24,571 nt of DNA from Coptodactyla brooksi. Its lineage: Eukaryota > Arthropoda > Insecta > Coleoptera > Scarabaeidae. A program made the position numbers and the translations under genes. The notes below the pieces were generated by a model, which saw only the letters and a list, made by a program, of their open reading frames with translations, made no database searches and was not told the origin of the DNA. Every line of letters starts with the position of its first letter. Positions within the stretch are counted from its first letter, which is position 1. Of the stretch, positions 1 to 8,689 are shown one piece after another. The stretch is from assembly GCA_033557675.1 (NCBI GenBank), contig JAWQRM010000299.1, positions 1-24,571 of the forward strand, read 5' to 3'.

Positions 1-765
1 GTTCTACAGAGAGTTCATCCAAAAATGCTTTGAACTGGCGATGGTTAAGACCGCGGGATCTAATGAAATTGATGGTACTTATTACCATATCCATAACGTT
101 CTTCCGTCGAATAGATTTAAAGCACAAGTTTTGTTGGTGAATAATGCAATGCAGAATTATTAAATGACGTTCTTGCACATTAATAGCGGTTGCTCTTTCC
201 TTCACAATTTCGATAAAATGTTTCCGTAAACCGACCATTGAAGGCGCACAATCTGTGCACATTCCAACTAATTTACACCACTGCAAACCATATTGCTCAA
301 AAGTATTTTGCACCTCGGGAAAAATATCTTTTCCAATAGTGGTCCCTTGTAGCGGCCGTAAAGCCAGTAATTCCTCTGTCACTACAATTTTTTTATCAAC
401 ACCTCGTATAAAAATAGCGATCTGGACTGTGTTAGATAAATCGGTACTCTCATCCAAAGCAATCGAAAATGCTTGAAAACCAGCCAATCTATCAGTCAAT
501 GTTTTTTGATATCACTCTTTCTTCTTTTCTGGGCACAAAAGTTCTGCAACATCTACTAGGCATATAAACCTTAAACTATAAAACTAGCTTTAACAACACT
601 GTCTAAATTTGATGTTTGAATGAATTCTTTTAAAACAAAAATTGTTTCATTGCACAAGAAACACATAGGTTTACCACTGTGCATGATGAAAAGGTATTCA
701 TCAATCCTTTTGTTTTGGAATTGACGACATTCTGTGTCCACTTTCCGCTTTTTTAAACCAGACAT
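1..765 (-). pseudogene. hAT transposase (BED-finger, GTF2IRD2/ZBED-like), broken and cut by window edge
   Basis: Cut-and-paste DNA transposase remnant. The N-terminus starts at the ATG at 765 and reads MSGLKKRKVDTECRQF, followed by the BED-finger half GKPMCFLCNETI. The reading then reaches ASFIV and stops at 571. The histidine half of the finger is missing, so DNA binding is lost. From about 507 down to 1 a second frame is open for roughly 165 codons. It carries the RNase H-like core: FSIALDESTD (first acidic residue), CTDCAPSMVG (second, with G changed to C), HCIIHQQNLC, and STINFIRSRGLNHRQF. These motifs in this order are typical of hAT transposases that also gave rise to GTF2IRD2 and ZBED genes. 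The C-terminal half lies outside the window. The deletion and frame change between 507 and 571 make it a pseudogene. Family assignment is firm; the subfamily is inferred. Confidence 0.88.
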
Positions 766-771
766 CTTTAG

Positions 772-828
772 ATGTCATCATTTGTATCATATATGGGGGT
801 TCCCCATATATGATATAAATGATGTCAT
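772..828. repeat. 57-bp near-perfect palindrome
   Basis: The two 27-bp arms (772-798 and 802-828) pair at all but one position, with one G-T pair, around a 3-base loop. The centre is GGGGGTTCCCC. It sits 7 bp upstream of the hAT start codon and 10 bp before the mariner remnant, at the junction of two elements. It could be a small fold-back element or terminal repeats brought together by deletion. Confidence 0.85.
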
Positions 829-837
829 TTGATGCGA

Positions 838-1395
838 TAGTGAAAAAGTATTCGACTGAATAATAATGTGAAGAAAGGAAGTGTAGTAAAATTGCATGCA
901 CAACATGGTGATCAGTGTTTATCAAGAACAACTGTTTTTGAATGTCATAAACGTTTTTGCAGAGGACGAGAAGCAGTGAAAGATGATAAACGATCACAAA
1001 CGCCTCGAACTTCTCGCAATACCGAAATCATCGAAGAAGGTCGAGATTACGTAGTCAACGATCGAAATGCGAGTATCAGAATGATGGTAGAGGATTTGGA
1101 CATTAACCATACAACAGTTCACTAAATTTTTATCGAAGATTTTAGAAAAACAAGGGTTTGTATACGTTCTATACCACATCATTTAACGGGTCAACAAGAA
1201 TTGAAGCCAATGTTCAAGGAAAATTATAATTTGCAATCTTAATGATCACTGAAAATATCTCTAAATTTCCAAAGGCTACAGTAACTGGAGAAGAGGCATG
1301 ATGCTTTCAGAATGACCTCTTAATAAAATAACAGAATGCTGAAATGTCGTCGAAGGTTGAAACCACATTGATCACCTTCGTCGACAGCAAAAGAA
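838..1395 (+). pseudogene. mariner transposase remnant, N-terminal half
   Basis: The open stretch 868-1125 encodes the paired helix-turn-helix region of a mariner transposase: SRTTVFECHKRFCRGREAV, then DDKRSQTPRTSRNTE, then the second helix-turn-helix NASIRMMVEDLDINHTTVH. Downstream, in shifting frames and with stops, come a PHHL motif (about 1175), a VTGEEA segment matching the VTGDE block with the first catalytic Asp (about 1280), and fragments resembling the E-W-R-S region near 1340. The second and third catalytic Asp are absent; homology ends near 1395, shortly before the Penelope-like fragment. The start is not resolvable because the first helix is decayed. The type resembles the SETMAR-like group by its EWHKRF-style motif, which is an inference. 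It is clearly dead. Confidence 0.85.
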
Positions 1396-1421
1396 GCATT
1401 TATCACAGTTTGAAGCATATA

Positions 1422-1823
1422 CAACGGTGTTGGGTTTCCATCCTGTTCTGACAAACAAATTGAGTTTTTATATTCACGACGCGTTTCGTCCTTACGATAT
1501 TAACAAGTGAATAAAATGTGTGGATGGTTTTTGGGCGCCTTATATACGGTTCGGGATTTTTAGGAGTGGGAAAAAGATTTTTAGGAGTGAGGAAAAGGGA
1601 TCTTTGGTGTCTAGTCGATTGCTTCTTTCTTAAACTGTCAGTATTGTCATCGTATCCTCGATGGCGTCGGCCATACGTCCGCATTTATTTAGGTGATTTG
1701 AGTTGGTGCTCATAAGTGCCATAAGTGTTCATTATATCGGTCTTGGAATTTTCGCCCTGTTTGGCCGATATGCGGTATCTTGCACGTGTTACAAATCAGT
1801 TTGTAACCCCCGCTTAATTTATA
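1422..1823 (-). mobile_element. Penelope-like retroelement 3' fragment, left inverted copy
   Basis: On the minus strand the fragment begins at 1823 and reads YKLICNTCKIPHIGQTGRKF then a conserved arginine and EH. This is the first half of the GIY-YIG endonuclease found at the C-terminus of Penelope-like elements (about 1808-1712), ended by a stop. It is followed by 3' non-coding sequence with a hammerhead-like motif at 1472-1512. The same sequence lies in reverse orientation at 1885-2280. This copy keeps the Arg and Glu-His part of GIY-YIG that the right copy has lost, but has its own internal duplication of a TTTTTAGGAGTG unit near 1560-1590. It is 5'-truncated, as most copies of such elements are. 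Assignment rests on GIY-YIG plus hammerhead, a combination known for this class. Confidence 0.75.
1472..1512 (-). ncRNA. hammerhead ribozyme-like motif, decayed core
   Basis: Read on the minus strand: stem I ATTCAC/GTGAAT (6 bp, perfect), core TTGTTAA in place of CTGATGA, one extra base, a weak stem II (ATC, loop GTAAG, GAC), GAA, then self-complementary ACGCGT as stem III, and C at the cleavage position (1478). Three core bases differ from the consensus, so activity is unlikely. The architecture matches the better copy at 2191-2231. Confidence 0.6.
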
Positions 1824-1884
1824 GTTGTTTATACCAAATTAATTTAAACAAAATTAAAACAAATTTAAAACAAATTTAAACAAA
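1824..1884. repeat. A-rich spacer with short tandem repeats
   Basis: This 61-bp spacer at the centre of the inverted Penelope-like pair is made of about four imperfect copies of ACAAATTTAAA. It may be a junction formed when the two 5'-truncated copies joined. Confidence 0.6.
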
Positions 1885-2280
1885 TATAAATTAAGCGGAG
1901 GGTACAAACTGGTTTGTAACACGTGCAAGATACCATATATTGGCCAAATAGGGCGAAAATTCCAAGGACATATGTCCGGCACCATCGAGGATACGATGAC
2001 AATGATACAATACTGGCAGTTCAAGAAAAAAGCAATCGGCTAGACACCAAAAAAGTCCTTGAAGCTCACAAACATAAGAACACACACGAGGTCATCAACG
2101 TATAAACCAAAAGCCTTTGAGACGCTATCTTTTCCCCTCTATTAAAAATCCAGACTCGTTTATAAGGCGCCCAAAAAATCCACACATTTTATTCACTTGA
2201 TAATGTCGTAGAGACGAAACGCGTCGTGAATGTAAAAACTAAATTTATTTGTCAGAACAGGATGGAACCCCAACAGCGTT
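1885..2280 (+). mobile_element. Penelope-like retroelement 3' fragment, right inverted copy
   Basis: The inverted partner of 1422-1823. From 900 bases into the second kilobase (1900) it reads GYKLVCNTCKIPYIGQIGRK, the opening of a GIY-YIG nuclease domain, with a small deletion directly after (KFQ joined to GHM) and a stop at 2040. The 3' non-coding part includes a GGCGCC-containing block (2165-2172), a hammerhead-like motif (2191-2231), and a conserved end CAGAACAGGATGGAA shared with the other copy. Homology between the arms ends at about 2280. The two copies point outward from the A-rich centre. An alternative is a GIY-YIG-bearing element of another retroelement class. Confidence 0.75.
2191..2231 (+). 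ncRNA. hammerhead ribozyme-like motif in Penelope-like 3' end
   Basis: Stem I is ATTCAC (2191-2196) with GTGAAT (2226-2231). The core is TTGATAA (2197-2203; consensus CTGATGA, two changes), followed by one unpaired T and stem II GTC/GAC around GTAGA. Then GAA, a self-complementary ACGCGT as stem III (2219-2224), and C2225 as the expected cleavage site. A very short stem III that can pair between two molecules is characteristic of the minimal hammerheads of Penelope-like elements. The C3 and G8 substitutions should impair cleavage. Confidence 0.65.
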
Positions 2281-2648
2281 ATATTAATACAAAAAAAGAC
2301 AAGGATATCTACCAATACAAGAATTTAGAAGCATTTGATTATAAGAATTCAGAATGCTATTCTTATACTCAATATTTGGCAAAAAATAAATATTGTACCG
2401 AGCTTTCGGAAACGTCCAAGTGCTATGTGATTTATATTGACTTGTTTCGATTCCTAGTTTGGCAGTATTGTATGGTAGTAGTAAAAAATGTTTGTGTGTT
2501 ACTAAGAAGTAACGAGATCTTGATATTTCAAACACAGGCGTTGGTGAACTAAGTACTTTATCGTTATTCTAACGTTTCAACGTGTTTGCTGTAATTTATT
2601 ATTAATGTAAAACTAAGTCACCACTACGCCAAAATTTGCAAAGAGGAT

Positions 2649-2691
2649 GCTCGACGCACGTTTCGCTAACCAAGTTAACATCATCAGGAGC
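2649..2691 (-). ncRNA. Hammerhead ribozyme, intact core (left arm)
   Basis: Read on the minus strand from 2691: stem I GCTC pairs with GAGC (2652-2649). The core CTGATGA (2687-2681) is perfect. One extra T precedes stem II GTTAAC/GTTAGC, closed by TTG. Then come GAA and the stem III segment ACGTGCGT, which folds as 3 bp or pairs with a second molecule. It ends in a GTC triplet with C at 2653 as the cleavage site. All catalytic-core nucleotides (CUGANGA, GAAA, UH) are present. The only oddity is the single unpaired T between the core and stem II, which the other hammerheads here also have. Confidence 0.8.
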
Positions 2692-2719
2692 GATGAAAGA
2701 CAATCACCTTTCTTTCATC

Positions 2720-2762
2720 GCTCCTGATGATGCTAACTTGGTTAGCGAAACGTGCGTCGAGT
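2720..2762 (+). ncRNA. Hammerhead ribozyme, intact core (right arm)
   Basis: Stem I GCTC (2720-2723) pairs with GAGT (2759-2762), three Watson-Crick pairs plus G-T. The core CTGATGA is at 2724-2730, an extra T at 2731, stem II GCTAAC/GTTAGC (six perfect pairs) with loop TTG, GAA at 2747-2749, stem III ACGTGCGT at 2750-2757, and the cleavage C at 2758. Relative to the left arm, stem II is restored by a C in place of T and stem I is weaker by one wobble. The short stem III predicts that cleavage is favoured by dimers. Confidence 0.82.
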
Positions 2763-2794
2763 ATCTTTGCAAATTTTGGCTTAGTGGTGACTTA

Positions 2795-3789
2795 CTTTTA
2801 CTTTGTTACAAAGCCAAAGGTTCCAAACCTTCAATTTTATTATTAATTATTAATTAGAACTCTGTCATCTGTCTAATCGATAATAAACAATATAGTTCTT
2901 TTCAAAACTGCAAAATCACGTGGTCGCTTCGAAATAAGTTTAAAATAAGTTTGGTTGCCTAATCAGTTACGGTCACATGGAACTTGAACATTTTTGCAAG
3001 CTCTGTATTATTGATACAATTTGACATTTACATTTATGTATACATTTATTACACATATACATTTATTTTGTGTGCGCCTCTTGTTAAACATGAACATAAA
3101 TACGGAAAGGTAAAATCTGGTATTAAGGTATTTTAACGTTAAAAACACGTTTCCGGTTGCTACTTTCTTCATAAAGTTTTTTGTTGTTGACAAATTATTT
3201 TTATCATTCGCGGCGATTTCATTGTCGAATGTTATGCTTTGTACAAGTTGTATTCGATAGTGTAAAACTATACAAAGCCTATATTTACAATGTCGTACAA
3301 TAATGAATTAAGTATGAGATTAAGGTATTGCTCTATAATTGCATACATACTAACAGCAATAGTATGTTTCCGACATCAGCCATACACCTAATAACTTTTA
3401 AATGAATTAACTTGCAATATACTATTTCACTGAATTTTGAAATAAAGCGTCCAAAGGGATATATCACGTAGGACAATTTTTTTAATTATGAGATATATCA
3501 AACAGCCATTTTCAAAGCTGGCTATCGTTTCCATGTATAGCATTTGTTGTTTTCGGTTAATTTCTGACGATCAATCATGAAAGATGTGGTTATTGAGATG
3601 TCTATTTTAAGTTACGCACTTGATGTGAAAAATAAGAGTGGGAAAAAAGTGGAATATGATAAAAGATTACATATTGCCTGCTGCTATAGATATGGTCAAT
3701 GCTTTAATAGACGTCACTTCATCAAGGCAGGTCAACGAGCTTGCTGTCGGAATTCCCGAGCAGATAATCCAGAAGTGATTTTTTTCCAT
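2795..3789. other. No gene recognised
   Basis: AT-rich sequence. Short ORFs (3008-3193 minus, 3577-3792 plus) have no recognisable motif. The part from about 3560 may belong to the 5' end of the hAT pseudogene that follows, but no domain supports that. Confidence 0.5.
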
Positions 3790-5345
3790 TGATTTTTATG
3801 GATGAATATCCATGCGTCATAGGTATTTTATTTCATCAGGTATGAATGCGGTTGAAAAACCGCAGTGCTATTTTCCAAATGTTATTTTCCAAACAAATAC
3901 CTGGTCATGCAATAAAACAAGAGCTTTCCATGTTTTATTAAGGCTTTTGAAATCAATAGCATGACCTGAACAAAATATATTGCAGTATGTAGTAGTGCAA
4001 AGGTCAGCCGAATGCTAGCAAAATTTAAAGACCTTTTTGTTGTGATGAAAAAGTGGTGAAGAAAAACCGGAATATATGTTATTTGCCCCAAAATTTTGGC
4101 TGTAGATAGCATGAAGTCAAAAATATGTCAAACAGCCCCGTGATTTTTTTTCAGAGAAACTGAGAGCATCGGAGAAACAGACGTCAAATTTCCACAAAAC
4201 TGTCACAATAAAGGACAAATCTTTATTGACATCGTACAAAGTGGCTTATAAAATTCAAGAAGCCACATACGATTGCAGAGCTAAAATGAAAACTCATTTT
4301 AGCACCTGCCATAGACAATATTTGGTGAAAACTATGCTAAAAAACTCAAGAATATTCTTCTGTCCAACGAGACAATTTGCCGGAGAATTAACGATGCATC
4401 CGTAAATATTCAACACCAGCTCGAATCTGAGCTAGTTGCAAAATTATTTTCCACACAACTTGACGAAGCAACCGGCAGAAGGATTGTGTTGGAATTTACA
4501 CTGATGGAGCTCAAGCCATGTCTGGTAGATTCACAGTTTACAACCACTTATGAAGAAGGAATCTCCCGAAGTAGTCTGGACACACTGCATGGTCTGTCGG
4601 AAAGCTTTAACACCAACATCACTCAGCCCTGAGCTTAATATTGTTTTAACAGTAGTTATTAATGCAGTTAATTGCATAAAAACCATTCACTCAAATCAAA
4701 AATTCTGGCTACTCTTTGGGAAGATATGGAATCTCAGCATAAAGCATTGTTGTTCTATTCTCTATCCAGATGACTGTCACACGGTAAGGCACTGAAGCGC
4801 GTCTACGAATTGAGAAGTGAATTAGCGATTTTCATAAACGAGGAGCGTCATAAGTTTGCGAAAGAATTCTACAGCAATTTATATCTAATGAACTTCTCCT
4901 ACTTGATAGACATATTCGAAAAACTTGATTCACTTAAACTTCAACTTCAGGGACGTCATACAAATATATTTGGATTAAGCGACAGGGTGAACGCTTTTTG
5001 TAAGAAGATACGATTATGGAATAATAAATTAAACGAAAATTTCTTTGTGATGTTTCCCACATTGTGTACATTTAACCAAAGTTACCTACCGGAAGAAAAT
5101 CGTAAAAAAAATGTTGCTAAAGGCATTGGAGCCTAAAAGATCCATTTAAAAGTACACCAACCAATCTATCTCTACTGGAAGAAGAACAACTGATAGATCT
5201 TTCCTCTAATACTGCAGAAAAATCAAATTTTACTACTAAACCATTAAAGCATTTCTGGACTGAATTGCTTTGTGACTATCATCTTACTAAAGCTGAAAGT
5301 TTTCGCATATTTCCTCCTTTTCAACATGGCAAAACTTTTGTATTA
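3790..5345 (+). pseudogene. hAT transposase (ZBED5/SCAND3-like) with frameshifts
   Basis: A near full-length but dead hAT transposase read across several frames. In order: KPQCYF (decayed first half of a BED finger, about 3860); LRASEKQTSNF and SYKVAYKIQEA (4160-4265); LSNETICRRIND (about 4355); FSTQLDEAT with the first acidic residue (about 4455); then a deletion of some 60 residues straight to YTDGAQAMSGRF with the second (about 4497). WTHCMVCRKAL follows at 4570. The open stretch 4810-5136 carries LRSELAIFINEERHKFAKEF, LQLQGRHTNIFGLSDRV and FPTLC, and the C-terminal dimerisation region contains LLEEEQLIDLSSNT (about 5180). Recognisable sequence ends near 5345. A GT-to-TAAG lesion near 4780 shifts the RWLSRG block. 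No terminal repeats found. Confidence 0.85.
3847..3864. repeat. Short hairpin with GAAA loop
   Basis: TGCGGTT and AACCGCA form a perfect 7-bp stem closed by GAAA. It lies inside the decayed start of the hAT transposase, so it is probably fortuitous. Confidence 0.5.
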
Positions 5346-7012
5346 TTACAGCCTTTCTCAAAACTTTGCTTTTATTTGAAATTTCAACGTAGGTGAAACG
5401 ATGAGGTTAAGTTCACCGGAAAATCAGGCAGCTTTAGAAAAATTGTTCATAAATTTAGATTTTGGAAAAGAGAAATTGCCAATAAAATAGAGAACTGCTG
5501 TATGAAAAGTCAAATATTCAAGAAAATGAGGATACTGTTTATTACGACGAAATGTACTTGTACAGTTCCATCGGCTTTTGGTGATGGTGCAAATAACTGT
5601 TTACAGTCACCTTATTCCACACCTTTCGGATATTTTTAAATCTGAACTGAAGACATAAGATTCATGATGACATGAACAGTAAAAGCTGTGCAAAATAGTT
5701 GTAAGAAATATTAATTCCTAGTTTGGAATCATATTCTGTATTACTGGTGGAAAACACATATTTCAGCGGATCCTAATCCAATTTCTAGCTAAAATAAAGA
5801 AAATTCAACAGTTGTTACGAAAACTAATAATTCTTTTCGATAACACAGAACAAAGTAGAACTGTATACTAAAATATAATTAAATAAACCTGTCCACCTAT
5901 TACACGCAACTGAGAAATTACTTTCCGTTTATGGTTATTCGGTAATGCATCTTCCACCTCAGCGTGTAATCTAATATTCAAGTTAAGCGCTGTCAAATAA
6001 TAATAATAGCAGAAGAAAAACTTTAGTCAAAACGACACCAACATCAATTTTCAATAAAAGCATCTGATTTGTAGATTTGGAATCTTTGGTTTAGTAACGA
6101 GTTAGTTACTAGTTACCAGTTCGCCAAAACAATAATATATTGTTCATCTATCATCTACTAGTCTAAAGTTATCTGACTAAAACTGTTCTCAATTCGATCA
6201 CCTAGATCCCCTGATCCATCTGTGTTCCATTTCTTCTTATGATGAATGGTGAACGACAAACTGTCTTGATCAATATATGTGATAGAAAACCATATAGTAC
6301 AGTAAATAGAAAAACCACTAATTCCGGATTAAAAATGTACAATTAATAACAATGGAAAGCTTTTCAAATATTATAATTTCAGATCATTTGTTCTGAAAAT
6401 TATTTTAGTGACGGTATTTTGTAGTGTCTTCATATGATTTGGAAGTGAAATTATAAATATATATTATTATATTTTCTTTATAAATTTCTTATTTTTCAAA
6501 ATACGTGTCATACGCACATTTTATTACACCTATTACATTATAACACATCGATATACAGATATTTTCAAAAAATCCTGTGTCTTAATAAGCCATTAAATTG
6601 AATTGTCATTAAAAAATACAGAAATTTATGACACAACTCCAATTTGGCATATAGCATAAAAATCAATTAGACTTGGTCAGTAAAAACCTAATTATCTAGA
6701 ACTTATAAAGTACTAGAACTAATTTGTAAAGTATACAAATATCTAGTAAATCGTGTTATTTATAAAAAAACGGCATTAAATATCTGAAAATCTCAACCTA
6801 TATAGACAGGTAGTTTCAAAATGAATGATGGATTCCACGGTGCAACTTCACATTCTTTATTTAAATCTTCCTCTTTAATGAAATATAGGCTGCTCAATTT
6901 TCAATATTGATTTCATTTTTTGTGAACCAAAATCTAAAATTCGTCTCTTATTAAAAGTTAAGCCATTTTAGCGGGTATGACGTCTAAATATCTGCATAAT
7001 GTTTTCAGCAAT

Positions 7013-7053
7013 CTGGTTTCATACCAGAAACCAGAGGGCGCAGGTTCGAATCC
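7013..7053 (+). other. tRNA-like B box, possible SINE or tRNA pseudogene remnant
   Basis: GGTTCGAATCC at 7043-7053 matches the RNA polymerase III B box exactly. Upstream, TCTGG/CCAGA (7012-7016, 7024-7028) could form an anticodon arm with a 7-base loop, but a longer competing stem, CTGGTTTC/GAAACCAG, also exists (7013-7034). The T stem has mismatches and no A box or acceptor stem is evident, so this is not a functional tRNA. Confidence 0.35.
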
Positions 7054-8332
7054 CACTCAAAGGTCAATTATTTTCTTGTTCAATAAAAGGAAAATACTGA
7101 GCTTAATTACTTAATTAAAGAAATGTCTGACCACAACGGTCAGCATGCAAACCAAAGTTAGAAAACTTTCTTTTTCAACATTTACAAAATACAGAACAGA
7201 ACAACCTAATTAAGTAATCGATATCCATAAAGTAACGTTAATGAAAAAGACGGTGGTGGATGTTTTATTTTAATAGCGATAGCTAATAATTCATTTAAAC
7301 ACTAGCAATTAAGTGCTGTAAGTACTGCCGTGCAATTGGTTACTTGGTAAATCTAATAGTTTTTATAAAATGGTTTACGAGTAATTCGAATGTCTATTGA
7401 AAATATCTGGTAATTATTCAAAGGATTCCGCATTGGTAGATAGCCACCAAAGCTGAACACATTTGTTTACTTACTCTCCGCAACTGATATTCAGTATTAT
7501 ACCGAGAGTTTGCTAAGCCTTAATTAATATTACACAGGATTTTAAACAAATAAGTGCTTTAAATTTAACCTGGAAATGTAAGTTTGAAACGCAGTAGCTT
7601 GGGGCGGCTTATTCGAGGGTAGCAGTGGGTTGATACCCTACGATTGAGAACCTACCAAGTAATCCAAAATAAGCAGAAAGTAATAAAGTATCATATAGAA
7701 GATGAAATGTTGTGGAAAATATAATTATGAGTCAACATCCCACCCTTGCACTTCAGTGTGTAAGATTAAATTACTTATTATACCTTTTCAATTTAACTGT
7801 AGATGTGAATTCAATTTCAGAGGAATTTTTATTTCGAAGAGTTTAGATTGTGTTTTAAAAAAGAGCACTTTTCGTCCCAGAGAAGATAAACGATATTTCG
7901 GAAAAACGAAATTTTTATCATAAAAATCTATTTCCAGAGCGTAGCAACAGTAAATAACATTCCCTTAAATGCATTTTTTCGGCGAAAGTAGGAAATAAAA
8001 ATGGGGCTTTTGTGATATGAGTGCGAAACAAATTTTCCAACGGGGAAAAATTCCCCATTTCCATACTAACAACAACATGTCAAGAACATTTGTAAATATT
8101 GTCATTACTTTTGAACATGTCACACTTTTGCATGAAACAGTACTCATTTGTGAGAAGAGTCATTGGAAAAACACATAATTGAACGAGATATAACGACTGC
8201 TCTAGTCATTAGAGCTTTGATACTCATTCTTCGATAAAACCCTTTATGCGCTTATTACGGGTTAGCAAATAAATACATCCGGTTTTTGTACAGATGTAAA
8301 ATCATTCCGGTCCGCTCTTTTTTTTCTCTGCG

Positions 8333-8359
8333 CTATTGCGCAACTTAATTACGCAATAG
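8333..8359. repeat. Inverted repeat, 8-bp arms
   Basis: CTATTGCG and CGCAATAG flank an 11-base spacer. No element or gene is associated with it. Confidence 0.6.
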
Positions 8360-8689
8360 TGACAAAAGTCAATGAATTTAAGTAGTGGTTAACGACCATT
8401 TATTGTATGTTTCGTGTAGGTTTAAATATTGAATCAACAAAGCTGGATTATAATGCTAGACTATACTGGACTATTACTGCAATAAAACAAAATATTTATT
8501 CCTTAGCTACATCATATAAAACAAGTTCAAGTTTATAAATCTTTAACACAATGAAAATTTTGACTTGTTATCATAGTGTGACATTTTTAGAAACAACTAT
8601 TGATTTGACACTTGATTTGTTACATAATTGATGTGACATTTCCGGAGCACCTATCATAAAATTCTTCTTTTTCCTTTTTTCTACCTGTT

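Larger units (their letters stand above)
2614..2794. repeat. Large palindrome with one hammerhead per arm
   Basis: Arms 2614-2700 and 2711-2794 are inverted copies differing by a 3-base indel (near 2643-2646) and a few substitutions, separated by a 10-base loop. The arms contain nothing but a hammerhead plus short flanks ending in GTGGTGACTTA-type sequence. The apparent 73-codon ORF across it (2636-2857) is an artefact of the palindrome. It probably derives from two truncated ends of a Penelope-like element or a similar ribozyme-bearing retroelement, with the same outward-facing geometry as the pair 0.6 kb upstream. Confidence 0.9.
5346..8689. other. AT-rich region without recognisable gene
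   Basis: More than 3 kb with no convincing coding sequence. It contains a tRNA-like B box (7043-7053) and small hairpins such as 8333-8359. The 73-codon ORF at 7702-7923 has several cysteines but no repeat pattern, no neighbours and no codon signature, and is not supported as a gene. Parts may be long-decayed 3' sequence of the hAT element before it. Confidence 0.5.

Noticed and set aside
2226..2552. 108-codon plus-strand ORF downstream of the right Penelope-like copy
   Set aside because: It starts inside the hammerhead stem and runs through 3' non-coding sequence; no domain and biased, Tyr/Lys-rich composition from AT-rich DNA.
2636..2857. 73-codon ORF with SLTKLTSSG and IAPDDANLVSE segments
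   Set aside because: It spans the two arms of the hammerhead palindrome; the peptide is a by-product.
7012..7053. Functional tRNA gene
   Set aside because: The B box is perfect, but the T stem is mismatched, no A box is seen and the acceptor stem does not pair. Kept only as a tRNA-like remnant.
7702..7923. Small cysteine-containing secreted peptide gene
   Set aside because: No signal peptide, no regular cysteine spacing and no similarity that I can recognise; expected by chance at this length.
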